Source: Bacteroidota bacterium
Lineage (GTDB): Bacteria; Bacteroidota; Bacteroidia; Chitinophagales; Chitinophagaceae
NCBI GenBank assembly: GCA_016706595.1
Contig: JADJJH010000003.1
Coordinates: 1-64,000 of the forward strand
DNA length: 64,000 nt
Direction: 5' to 3'
This document shows positions 10,038 through 17,040 of the stretch, piece after piece. A program made the position numbers and the translations under genes. The notes beneath the pieces were generated by a model, which saw only the letters and a program-made list of their open reading frames with translations, searched no databases and was not told where the DNA came from. Every line of letters begins with the position of its first letter. The first letter of the stretch is position 1.

Positions 10038-10963
10038 ATGATTATCAAATCACTCTCTAAACATGGCGGTACAAAGACACTCCTTAACTATCTATTTAAA
10101 GACAAAAGAAACTCACTGATGAAAAATATACGAGTAAAATGATGCTTAAACATAATGTCACAGGACACACAATTGAACGATTCACCGCTCAATTTAATTT
10201 CAATGAATCACTTCGGATTTTAAAAAGAAAAGATGCGGTTTCTATGTATCATACCATTATTAGTTTCTCAAATTTAGATAAAGAACATTTAGATAAAAAG
10301 GTATTGACGGACATTGCCAAGAAATATATTGAACTTCAAGGTCGAGACAATATGTACCTCATAACACACCATATTGAGAAGGAGCATATCCATTTTCACA
10401 TTGCCATGAGTGGAACCAAATTCTTAACCGGTGAAGCTAATCGTAAGGGTAAGAAAGAGTTTCAAAATTAGAGGAAGATCTGGAAAAGTACCAACGCTGA
10501 AAAGTACCCACAATTAGTAAATAGCATTGTTCATTCAAGACAAAAGGGCAGAAGCAAGGAAGTGATAAAAGGCAGACAATCCAATAAAAAGAATTAAAAG
10601 CAATTACTTGAAGGCTATCTCGCCAAAGCGAACAATTTAGAGTCATTCATAAACAACATAAAATCACATGGCTACAAACCATATTACCGAAGCCAACGAT
10701 TCACAGGAATAAAAAATAAGGATGAGATAAAGTATAGATTATCAAGTTTAGGAATTAACAAACAGCAGATCGAAGACTTAGAACAAAAAAGTAATGAGCA
10801 ACAAAAAACATTAGATGAATTACAGGAGATTAGAGATTACGCTCAGGGTAATTCTCGAGAAGATGATTCAAGAGAGAGATTTTCGGACAACGAACATGAT
10901 GTCAATCCGGAAGTAGATCAAGACGAAATCGAATTAGAACTAACAGATGATTATGAGAGATAA
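10038..10963 (+). pseudogene. Relaxase/mobilisation nuclease (MobA/VirD2-like), frameshifted
   Basis: Relaxases nick oriT and pilot the transferred strand. The start MIIKSLSKHGGTKTLLNYLF is intact. A frameshift near 10100 moves the reading to LTDEKYTSKMMLKHNVTGHT, which runs to the metal-binding three-histidine motif HHIEKEHIHFH (around 10370-10400). A stop at 10469-10471 and another shift separate this from KYPQLVNSIVHSRQKGRSKE, an in-frame TAA near 10597, and a long charged C-terminus (DDSRERFSDNEHDVNPEVDQ) ending at TAA 10961-10963. The total is about 300 residues. The histidine motif and its position after MobC make the family clear. Confidence 0.75.
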
Positions 10964-11106
10964 GATAGCTACATATTTTGAATTTGCAAGATTGCATGTC
11001 GCCATGACGACAGTTTCACTTTTCGCATTTGCTCCATGCCATCTTGCGGTGAAGTATCCTCGTACCCTCTAAAATTAATTAAAAAATACATTATTAAATT
11101 AAAATC

Positions 11107-11375
11107 ATGGAAGTAGTATGTCTCGAGGACAATGCCTTTTTCGTCTTAATCGAAGAAGTTGTCCAACGAATAAAAGAGAAACAAAACATCAAAAATGACA
11201 AATGGATTTCAGGTGAAGAAGCCATGTCAAAACTTCGAATTTCATCAAAAACAACTTTGCAAAAATTAAGGATGAAGGGAAAACACGCTTCTCGCAACCG
11301 GAGAAGAAGATCATTCTTTATGACACCGACAGCATCAATCAATATTTAGAAACCAGTGCAAGAAATACTTTTTAA
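11107..11375 (+). pseudogene. Excisionase-like helix-turn-helix protein, frameshifted
   Basis: The plus-strand frame from 11107 reads MEVVCLEDNAFFVLIEEVVQ and then the winged-HTH block WISGEEAMSKLRISSKTTLQ. In the original frame the protein ends in an Arg-rich tail, but a one-base shift near 11270 restores the family C-terminus (DEGKTRFSQPEKKIILYDTD, then SINQYLE) and ends at TAA 11373-11375, about 89 residues. Such proteins accompany Bacteroidota integrative elements and may act in excision or gene control. The next gene starts 3 bases later. Confidence 0.65.
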
Positions 11376-11377
11376 AC

Positions 11378-11611
11378 ATGGAAAACATGCAACAATACCA
11401 AACGGGATTTAATGCTGGATATCTTATAACCAAACATAATCCGACCCTCATGAACACAATTTCTGCCACATTGTCGCCAACAAATTCTTATGTAGAAGGT
11501 ATGATTCATGGAAAGAAGGAACATGAATTTGAACAGAAAAAAGACAAGTTGAATGAAATTGAAAATTTACGAGCCGATTCGGATAGCAGGGGAATTGAAT
11601 TTGGGAGGTAG
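11378..11611 (+). CDS. Conserved hypothetical protein of integrative elements, 77 residues
   Basis: An intact small soluble protein (FNAGYLITKHNPTLMNTISA, then SYVEGMIHGKKEHEFEQKKD). It has the look of the short proteins that follow HTH genes in Bacteroidota mobile elements: an FNAGY-type N-terminus, a central GM.HGK..HE motif and a charged helical end. It starts 3 bases after the HTH gene, so they form one unit. No biochemical role is known to me. Confidence 0.55.
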   Translation: MENMQQYQTGFNAGYLITKHNPTLMNTISATLSPTNSYVEGMIHGKKEHEFEQKKDKLNEIENLRADSDSRGIEFGR

Positions 11612-11648
11612 TAAGTTTTCATACTTCTTATTTAAGAGTTGAGCGAAA

Positions 11649-12515
11649 TCAATCAATTGTTAACGGACCGCTTTCTAGAATTGGATAATGAGGGCAGATT
11701 TTACTTCTGTACGCTTTCATAATGTGATCAGAAGTAGAGTGGTCATTAGCATTATAAGAAAGATATTCAGATTCTCGAATAGTGTTAGTCCAGTTCGTAA
11801 TCATATCAATAGCAATTCCAATTGCTGTTGACGCCAATACCCCATTTGGCCAAACAACTTGAGGGCGTTTTGTTTTTTGACCATAATTTGCAGCTTCTTT
11901 GCTTAAATTCTCAGTTGTTATAAATCCATTGCATTGTAAACATGCGTGACCCGGTGCAGAAAGTTGAACTTGCCCAAACATAGAAAATGGTGAAAGTGAC
12001 ATTTCAACCCCCATCCCTATATCAATGTGTACGCAATTAAATATCTTCGACAGAAATTTCTAAGTCCCTCCTCCCAATTACTGTGTCAAGGCAACCAAAC
12101 ACTATGTCACAAGTCTTCAACTCACTGATTAAATCCTCCCATTTCTTTTTGCACCAAGAATTTCAGCATCCAAATGAAGGCATTCTATTACTCTTTTGAT
12201 ACTTCAAATTTTGATCGCTTAACCCTGCATCTTCTAATATTGCACCAACTACTCGGTTCAAATTGCTTTCATCATCAATGGTATCAGGATCGGATAACAC
12301 ATATTTTTAAACCCTATATGAGCTAATTGTTGAACAATGTGTGAACCGCCTCCACTAAGTCCAACAACACCAATTCTCAGTTCACGAAAAATTATTTCAG
12401 AATTTGAACCTAAAAATGACTGTCTTGAATACCTGTTATTTATAACTGAACTCAATTCTCCTATGTTAGGGAAGCTGGTTGATAATTTAATACCTACGGA
12501 ACTTATTTGTTTCAC
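11649..12515 (-). pseudogene. E1-like ThiF-family adenylyltransferase of a ubiquitin-like operon, frameshifted
   Basis: E1/ThiF enzymes adenylate the C-terminus of a ubiquitin-like protein. The N-terminal piece (12515-12258) carries the canonical opening RQSFLGSNSEIIF and the nucleotide-binding loop VGLSGGGSHIVQQLAHIGF. After a shift the D-D-N-R region follows (DPDTIDDESNLNRVVGAILE). Two more shifts lead to CDIVFGCLDTVIGRRDLE. The C-terminal piece (12014-11649) gives HIDIGMGVEM-like and PGHACLQC sequence, then VVWPNGVLASTAIGIAIDMI, the usual late ThiF helix. The start overlaps the JAB gene by 4 bases. Together this is a normal E1 of about 290 residues broken at three or more sites, so the cassette cannot conjugate unless the breaks are assembly errors. 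Confidence 0.8.
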
Positions 12516-12973
12516 CTTTGTAATTCAGAATCACCTGGAACTATTGAAAGCGCATTAAAACTATTGTTACTTAGTACAATCAAGCCATGCACTTGGCTTG
12601 TTACGAAACTTGTTATACTTTCCATTAATTCATTTCCACTCAATAAGTCATCAAAGCTAAATTCCGGTAGCCCTCCATCAAAATCCTGTAAATGGATATG
12701 GAATAAAGACATTTTGTTTGTATACGCAAATTGAAACCCTTCCGTAATCGCCTTTGAATTTATTCTTGCACCAACCTGATTGGTCTCGATATAATTTTCA
12801 TCTTTAACGGGTTTGTAGTCGTTGAGAATAATGAGCCAATCTGTTTCTGAAGTCTTCACACTTCTGCCATAACAGAATCCAACTCTTTCATAGGCATAGT
12901 CATGTGGTCTTCTTAAATCTTCAAGAATTGCCTCTAGTAGCCGTTCAGGAATGCGGATATATATTTTATTCAT
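12512..12973 (-). CDS. JAB/JAMM-family metallopeptidase (Prok-JAB type) of a ubiquitin-like operon
   Basis: A 153-residue protein with the JAMM metal-site pattern: Glu29 in YERVGFCYG, then His92-x-His94 (FHIHLQDFDGG), then Ser106-x-x-Asp109 (PEFSFDD). The longer spacing and the P-x-F-S motif are typical of the bacterial JAB proteins encoded with Ubl, E2 and E1 genes. The known role of the family is to trim or remove ubiquitin-like modifiers. The catalytic set looks complete. It overlaps the E2-like gene by 4 bases and the E1 gene by 4 bases, so all were translated as one unit. The substrate is presumably the 87-residue Ubl encoded two genes upstream. Confidence 0.75.
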   Translation of the reverse strand: MNKIYIRIPERLLEAILEDLRRPHDYAYERVGFCYGRSVKTSETDWLIILNDYKPVKDENYIETNQVGARINSKAITEGFQFAYTNKMSLFHIHLQDFDGGLPEFSFDDLLSGNELMESITSFVTSQVHGLIVLSNNSFNALSIVPGDSELQR

Positions 12974-13308
12974 AGTTTAAATGCTGTTAAATGAACCATT
13001 AACATTTCAAGATAAGATAGTCCTGATTGGGTCTTCCAAGATATGGAATGCCAATTCGAGTCCAATACGTAAATGCCCGAATTCCAATTCCGAAAAGAAA
13101 AGCCTTCAATTATTTTAGATAAATATAACCTTGAATCATAACCGTCTTTAGGAGAGATGCAAAGTAATGCAGGTATTACTTTTGGTAATACTCCTTCAGG
13201 TAATTTAAGCTCGGAAAGGTAAATGTATGTATATCCAGCTTCCTGTAAAAACTTTGCATTAGGGTAGACTGACATGAACTCTTGTTTCCATTCTTCATTT
13301 AAATCCAT
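12970..13308 (-). CDS. E2-like protein (Prok-E2 type) of a ubiquitin-like operon
   Basis: A 112-residue protein with the layout of bacterial E2/UBC-fold proteins: strand-rich N-terminus (YTYIYLSELKLPEGV), central turn (ISPKDGYDSRLYLSK) and a Trp-containing C-terminal block (WHSISWKTQSGLSYLEMLMV). One cysteine is present, near residue 50 (PALLCISP). Whether it is the thioester Cys is uncertain, and some members of this group are thought to be non-catalytic. It starts 2 bases after the Ubl stop and overlaps the JAB gene by 4 bases. The assignment depends strongly on the neighbours. Confidence 0.6.
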   Translation of the reverse strand: MDLNEEWKQEFMSVYPNAKFLQEAGYTYIYLSELKLPEGVLPKVIPALLCISPKDGYDSRLYLSKIIEGFSFRNWNSGIYVLDSNWHSISWKTQSGLSYLEMLMVHLTAFKL

Positions 13309-13310
13309 TG

Positions 13311-13574
13311 TTACGAATTATCTCCAATTGGAGGGTGACTATTGAAAACCTCACCGCCCTTTATAGTCACAGAACCATCGTTTGGCAAATCCACTAATCT
13401 ACCGTCAATAATTTCAACAAGAATGTGGTTGGGGTTTATTCCTCCTAACTCTTTTATTGCAGAAACCTTCTGGTTTCCCCTGTGAATAGGATAAGGCTTG
13501 TTCTTTATCGTTATTTTAACTAAATCATTACGGTAGTCATTTGAGTTTCCTCCTTCTTTTTTTTCATTTTCCAT
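13311..13574 (-). CDS. Ubiquitin-like modifier (Multi_ubiq type), single domain
   Basis: An 87-residue protein: a hydrophilic N-terminal tail, then one beta-grasp domain matching bacterial multi-ubiquitin repeats (VKITIKNKPYPIHRGNQKVS, IKELGGI, LVDLPNDGSVTIKGGEVFNS). There is no C-terminal di-glycine; the protein ends PPIGDNS, so processing or a non-canonical acceptor would be needed for conjugation. It is the first gene of a tightly packed minus-strand operon (Ubl, E2-like, JAB, E1) that resembles bacterial antiviral ubiquitin-like cassettes. A strong inverted repeat lies 28 bases upstream. Confidence 0.75.
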   Translation of the reverse strand: MENEKKEGGNSNDYRNDLVKITIKNKPYPIHRGNQKVSAIKELGGINPNHILVEIIDGRLVDLPNDGSVTIKGGEVFNSHPPIGDNS

Positions 13575-13601
13575 TTTAATGTATATTTGTTATACATGGA
13601 C

Positions 13602-13643
13602 TACTATAAAGCGGGACATTTCGATTTGTCCCGCTTCATAGTA
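13602..13643. promoter_or_regulatory. 17-bp inverted repeat between divergent Ubl operon and sigma-like gene
   Basis: TACTATAAAGCGGGACA (13602-13618) faces TGTCCCGCTTCATAGTA (13627-13643): 16 of 17 positions pair around an 8-base centre. The genes on both sides point away from it (start codons at 13574 minus and 13660 plus) and no T-tract follows, so it is a better operator or 5'-leader structure than terminator. Confidence 0.6.
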
Positions 13644-13659
13644 ATTACATTAATACGAT

Positions 13660-14290
13660 TTGGAAAAACTCGCTGTTGTAATCCCCCTCGATGATATTCA
13701 ATTACTTGAACAGCTGTGTTCAACGGATGCTGACGAGACTCTATATGATTTATTTGTAAAGAGATTTTTACCGGAAGTTAGTGAAGAATGTAGACGGATT
13801 TGTAATGCCAGGAAATTGGATGCTCACATTGGAGAGCAAATATCTCATGAGACTTTTGAGAGTCCGGAGGTATAAATCCTTTAAAAGTGACGAAATTAAA
13901 TTGCCAAATCATCATAAAGCCATAATTGTCTATCTCAATAGAATTTCAATCAGATTATTTAATGATCACTACAGGAAAGAAAGAAAAGAAGACGCAATAC
14001 ACAGAACCTATTTTGATGACATTCATGAAAAAATTGATTCAACTATTGACTTTAAAGCCTTAAAAGAAAAGAAAGATTTGTCCGTTATCATCTTTAATAA
14101 GTTAAATGAAAAGGAAAAAAGGGTTGTATTGGCAGACACACAGCATAAAAAGCACCAAAAGTATCTCCCTGATGACGTAACCGCAACTCTTGCTGAAGAG
14201 TTAAGTGTCAAGCATGATACCATCAGAAAAATACGAAAAAGAGCAATCGAGAAAATATTAAAAGCAATAGATGAAAGCAATAAAAACTAA
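13660..14290 (+). pseudogene. Sigma-70-like transcription factor with one frameshift
   Basis: Two overlapping frames (13660-13875 and 13781-14290) join after a one-base shift near 13860 (ETFE to RVRRYKSF) into a protein of about 210 residues. The N-terminal half resembles sigma region 2 (LYDLFVKRFLPEVSEECRRI, later YLNRISIRLFNDHYRKERK) and the C-terminal half resembles region 4 with an HTH (LNEKEKRVVLADTQHKKHQK, later LAEELSVKHDTIRKIRKRA). The initiation codon is TTG 13660, since an in-frame TAA at 13651 blocks anything earlier. It is divergent from the Ubl operon and overlaps the next gene by 20 bases. A role controlling the cassette is inference. Confidence 0.55.
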
Positions 14291-14990
14291 AGGGTTAAAT
14301 TTCTCAATGGAAGATTTTGAGAATGGACTTATGTTGGCAGGTTATGTAACTCCTTCATCAATTACAGAGCTTGAGGAGAGAAGGCTTCTTGAAATATATG
14401 AACAGGAATTAGATAGAGAGAAACCCAATATTTATTTTAAGCGGGTGACTTTAGCGGCAGAGATTGCTTGGCAACTCCATTCGGAACGTACTCTTGGTAG
14501 GGTAAAGTTTCAAAAATTGGTTTATTTGTGTGAGCATGCTGCTAATATGAGGTTACAAGAGAGATATAGTAAACAGGCAGCAGGTCCGTTTGACCACAAA
14601 TTTATGCATTCAATTGACAAAGAATTCAAAAAGCAAAAATGGTTTGATGTTAAAAAAACAACTGAAAATAATTTTATCAGGTACACATATCATCCCCTTG
14701 AAAATCTGGAAAACTATAAGAAATACTACGATTCTTATTTTAAGGCATCAAATGATAAAATTCAACATATTATAAATTTATTTAGAAGTCGCAAAACTGA
14801 TGAAACTGAAATAGCTGCTACAATATATGCGTGTCTCATTGAGTTATCATCTGATGGAAAAGAAATTAATAAAAAGGTGTTGCTAGAACTGTTTTATAAT
14901 TGGTCTGATAAGAAGAGCAGGTTTACTGAAAGCCAGGTGATAAGAATTTGGGAGTGGATGGGCGAGAAAGGAATTGTTCCAAACTTCTAA
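14271..14990 (+). CDS. SocA/Panacea-like (DUF4065-type) domain protein
   Basis: An intact 239-residue soluble protein. Residues about 75-115 (LGRVKFQKLVYLCEHAANMR, then KQAAGPFDHKFMHSIDKEF) match the K-x-x-K-L-x-Y core and A-x-G-P motif of the DUF4065/Panacea fold. That fold is known from SocA-type antitoxins and from the C-termini of some type I restriction specificity subunits. The start overlaps the sigma-like gene by 20 bases, so the two are coupled. It may be an antitoxin-like or regulatory partner of the sigma-like protein. No toxin gene is recognisable beside it. Confidence 0.55.
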   Translation: MKAIKTKGLNFSMEDFENGLMLAGYVTPSSITELEERRLLEIYEQELDREKPNIYFKRVTLAAEIAWQLHSERTLGRVKFQKLVYLCEHAANMRLQERYSKQAAGPFDHKFMHSIDKEFKKQKWFDVKKTTENNFIRYTYHPLENLENYKKYYDSYFKASNDKIQHIINLFRSRKTDETEIAATIYACLIELSSDGKEINKKVLLELFYNWSDKKSRFTESQVIRIWEWMGEKGIVPNF

Positions 14991-15068
14991 ATAGTTATAA
15001 TAGCTAAGAGTTATGTTGCAACAAAAAAAACTTTAAGGGAATTTTTTCTGAAAGCCATCCCTTTATAA

Positions 15069-15105
15069 TAGTGTGGGAGAGATTTGAACCCCGACATGCT
15101 GATTC
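15069..15105 (-). other. tRNA 3'-end-like sequence abutting the integrase stop codon
   Basis: Read on the minus strand, the bases right after the integrase TGA contain GAGAATCAGC, then GGGGTTCAAATCTC and TCCCACA, resembling an anticodon-stem 3' strand, a T-arm with TTCAAAT loop and an acceptor end. T-stem pairing is weak (GC plus GU pairs) and there is no 5' half. It could be a scar of integration in another tRNA gene or part of the element's attachment site. Confidence 0.3.
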
Positions 15106-16320
15106 TCACCCTTGCATAATCTTTTCGTTATAATCATCCAATATACTTGAAGGTAAACTTTTCAAATAAATTTCGGTTGTTTTTAAACTGGAATGTCCAA
15201 GCATACTGCTAATTGCATTAAGGGGTACCTGTTGCAACATTGCCTGAGTAGCAAATGAATGGCGGCTGACATAGCTTGTAAGGTTAGCTTCAATATCACA
15301 GAGTATTGCTAATTTTTTCAATTGCTTATTGTATCGCTTTCTTGCCCATAATATATCTCTATACTGAAGCTCTGATTCTTCTCGATGAATGATTGGAAAT
15401 ATAAAGTCTGATGGAGTCTTTCTATAATACGATAAAATACCCTCTAAATTGGTTGTTATTTTTATATCATACAACTTACTTGTTTTCTTTCGTCGGTATT
15501 GTATTCGTCCATCCTTTATATCTGACACTTTAAGAAAAGCCATATCAGTAAAATTCATACCATACATCATATAGCTTGATACAAAATAGTTTCTTGCATT
15601 AAAGCATTCATCAGCAGGCTTAATTTCCTTCTCAATAATCTTTTTTAGGAAACTCCATTCTAATGCTCTTTTTTCGGTCGGAACTGACTTTATTTTATAA
15701 TCCGAAAATGGATAATGTTCCTTTTCGACAACACCGGACTTAATTGCTTTGTTGTAGAGAGAGCGTATCGCACGCATATAAACAGCAAGACCATTTGGCG
15801 AATTTCCTTTACTTGCATGATATGATTCAAATTTGGTAAGAAATTTATAATTAAGCTCGTGAAATTGCAATTCCTTTCCAATAGTAAATTTTTTAAGTAC
15901 ACTAATTGCTCCTTGATATGAACGAGCAGTTCCAAAGCGATGTGCCTTCTTTAATTCTTCTATTTGTTCATCGGCATAGCTATAAAAAGTGAGTACTGTA
16001 TTTTTATCATTATCAATTTTCTCTCTAAGTTCAGCAATTGACATAAGGCTAAGGTGACCTGCCTCATGCAATTCCATAATAATATCCAAAGCTTCTGACT
16101 TCTTTTTATGTATTACATTGTTAAGTCGAGTAACGGATTCCACTCCTTTATAAGTCTTTCGAATTATATTATTCTTTGCATCCCAGTCCTTTTCATTTAG
16201 GCTTATTTTTAAATGAATAGTTGTGGTACTTTGATTATGTCCTAATCGAAGTACAAGTGGAAATGTGCCATCTTTCTTTTTTCGACGTAAATCAAGTGAA
16301 GGTGTAATGCTGGTATTCAT
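15106..16320 (-). CDS. Tyrosine recombinase / site-specific integrase
   Basis: A 404-residue integrase of the Bacteroidota type: N-terminal arm-binding domain (TPSLDLRRKKKDGTFPLVLR), SAM-like core-binding domain (residues about 105-210) and C-terminal catalytic domain. Visible catalytic residues are Arg353 in YVSRHSFATQ, His376 in LGHSSLKTT and the nucleophile Tyr385 in EIYLKSL. Where many relatives have the first catalytic Arg just before the GMNF motif, this protein has Tyr (MMYGMNFTDM), a variation known in some Bacteroidetes integrases. It reads away from the tRNA fragment 143 bases upstream. The intact frame contrasts with the decay further left. Confidence 0.9.
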   Translation of the reverse strand: MNTSITPSLDLRRKKKDGTFPLVLRLGHNQSTTTIHLKISLNEKDWDAKNNIIRKTYKGVESVTRLNNVIHKKKSEALDIIMELHEAGHLSLMSIAELREKIDNDKNTVLTFYSYADEQIEELKKAHRFGTARSYQGAISVLKKFTIGKELQFHELNYKFLTKFESYHASKGNSPNGLAVYMRAIRSLYNKAIKSGVVEKEHYPFSDYKIKSVPTEKRALEWSFLKKIIEKEIKPADECFNARNYFVSSYMMYGMNFTDMAFLKVSDIKDGRIQYRRKKTSKLYDIKITTNLEGILSYYRKTPSDFIFPIIHREESELQYRDILWARKRYNKQLKKLAILCDIEANLTSYVSRHSFATQAMLQQVPLNAISSMLGHSSLKTTEIYLKSLPSSILDDYNEKIMQG

Positions 16321-16462
16321 GTATTAAAATTACAAAATATTTGCGCATAATTTGCGCATAATATTTAATTTATTATGTTTTTATTTAGAAGACATTTGAC
16401 TGTAATAGCTGTAAATAAAGGATTATAAATGTATATGAAACCATATGAAACCATTAATCCGG

Positions 16463-16507
16463 TGACTCATAATCAGGTGGTCCCTGGTTCGAGCCCAGGT
16501 GGGTCCA
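16463..16507 (+). tRNA. 3' half of a tRNA with CAT anticodon (partial; probable att site)
   Basis: The sequence starts inside the anticodon arm: loop CTCATAA with anticodon CAT at 16468-16470 and 3' stem TCAGG, then T-arm CCTGG-TTCGAGC-CCAGG, acceptor strand TGGGTCC and discriminator A. The D-arm, the 5' acceptor strand and the proper 5' anticodon stem (expected CCTGA, found CGGTGA) are missing. A tRNA-Met or tRNA-Ile2 gene is therefore cut within its anticodon arm, a classic crossover point for tyrosine recombinases. The intact tRNA is expected at the other end of the element, outside the window. Confidence 0.75.
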
Positions 16508-16515
16508 CAAGCCTA

Positions 16516-16556
16516 GAAAGGGTTTCAGCGAATTAAAGCTGGAACCCTTTTTCGTT
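16516..16556 (+). terminator. Terminator of the original tRNA gene
   Basis: AAGGGTTTCAGC and GCTGGAACCCTT form a stem around a short AT-rich loop and run into TTTTTCG. It lies a few bases after the tRNA fragment, as expected for the tRNA's own terminator. Confidence 0.6.
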
Positions 16557-16677
16557 TGCCAACAATTTGTCAACTTTTTATGAGAACTCAAGAAGTTTGA
16601 AACAATCAGAAGTAATACCGAAATGATATTTATAATGCCGAATGTATCGGCAAACATCTATCTAATCGGCATAAACT

Positions 16678-16691
16678 CCCGTACGTACGGG
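16678..16691. repeat. 14-bp perfect palindrome
   Basis: CCCGTACGTACGGG reads the same on both strands. It lies in the intergenic region right of the integration junction. Function unknown. Confidence 0.3.
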
Positions 16692-16995
16692 ATAAGATTT
16701 AGTCTACGACACAAATCACATTGGTATAACTACCTTAGCTTGTATTAATTTTCAAAGAACTTTCCCATCGAACATTTTGAACCTACCCTACACGAATCGG
16801 TATTCAATCTTTTTGGAGCATTGAATACTCGAATAAATCAAATTTAAAGATGCAATTTTGGTACTGATAGTAGTTTGAGTAAATCGAAAAGCAATAACGC
16901 TATAATTGAAAATAAATACAATCAAAAGCACGATATTTAAACATATCGGACATTAGTTAAGACAAATTATTTGCTTACATTTTTTTGCAATAAAA

Positions 16996-17019
16996 AACCC
17001 GGATCATAAAATCCGGGTT
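16996..17019. terminator. Bidirectional intrinsic terminator
   Basis: AACCCGGAT and ATCCGGGTT pair around CATAAA, with a T-run after the stem on the plus strand and an A-run before it that serves the minus strand. It ends the minus-strand secreted-protein operon whose last stop codon is at 17041. Confidence 0.75.
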
Positions 17020-17040
17020 CTTTTTTCAAAACAATATCGG

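Larger units (their letters stand above)
16321..17040. other. Intergenic region with integration junction and terminators
   Basis: 720 bases with no gene. It holds the integrase promoter region, a direct repeat of ATATGAAACC (about 16,434-16,453), the tRNA 3' fragment, two terminator-like hairpins and the palindrome CCCGTACGTACGGG at 16678-16691. The short minus-strand frame across 16454-16657 is only the tRNA fragment read as protein. Confidence 0.6.

Noticed and set aside
10998..11013. Small palindrome TGTCG..CGACA after the relaxase as an oriT
   Set aside because: Only 5-bp arms, no nick-site motif recognised, and oriT is usually beside the accessory gene; too weak to call.
1..12515. Alternative genetic code or recoding as explanation for stops
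   Set aside because: Stops of more than one type occur together with frameshifts, and nearby intact genes use the standard code.
16454..16657. Minus-strand open frame ending in a THLGSNQGPPDYESPD-like tail
   Set aside because: This is the tRNA 3' half read as protein; the same spurious tail appears wherever such tRNAs are translated.
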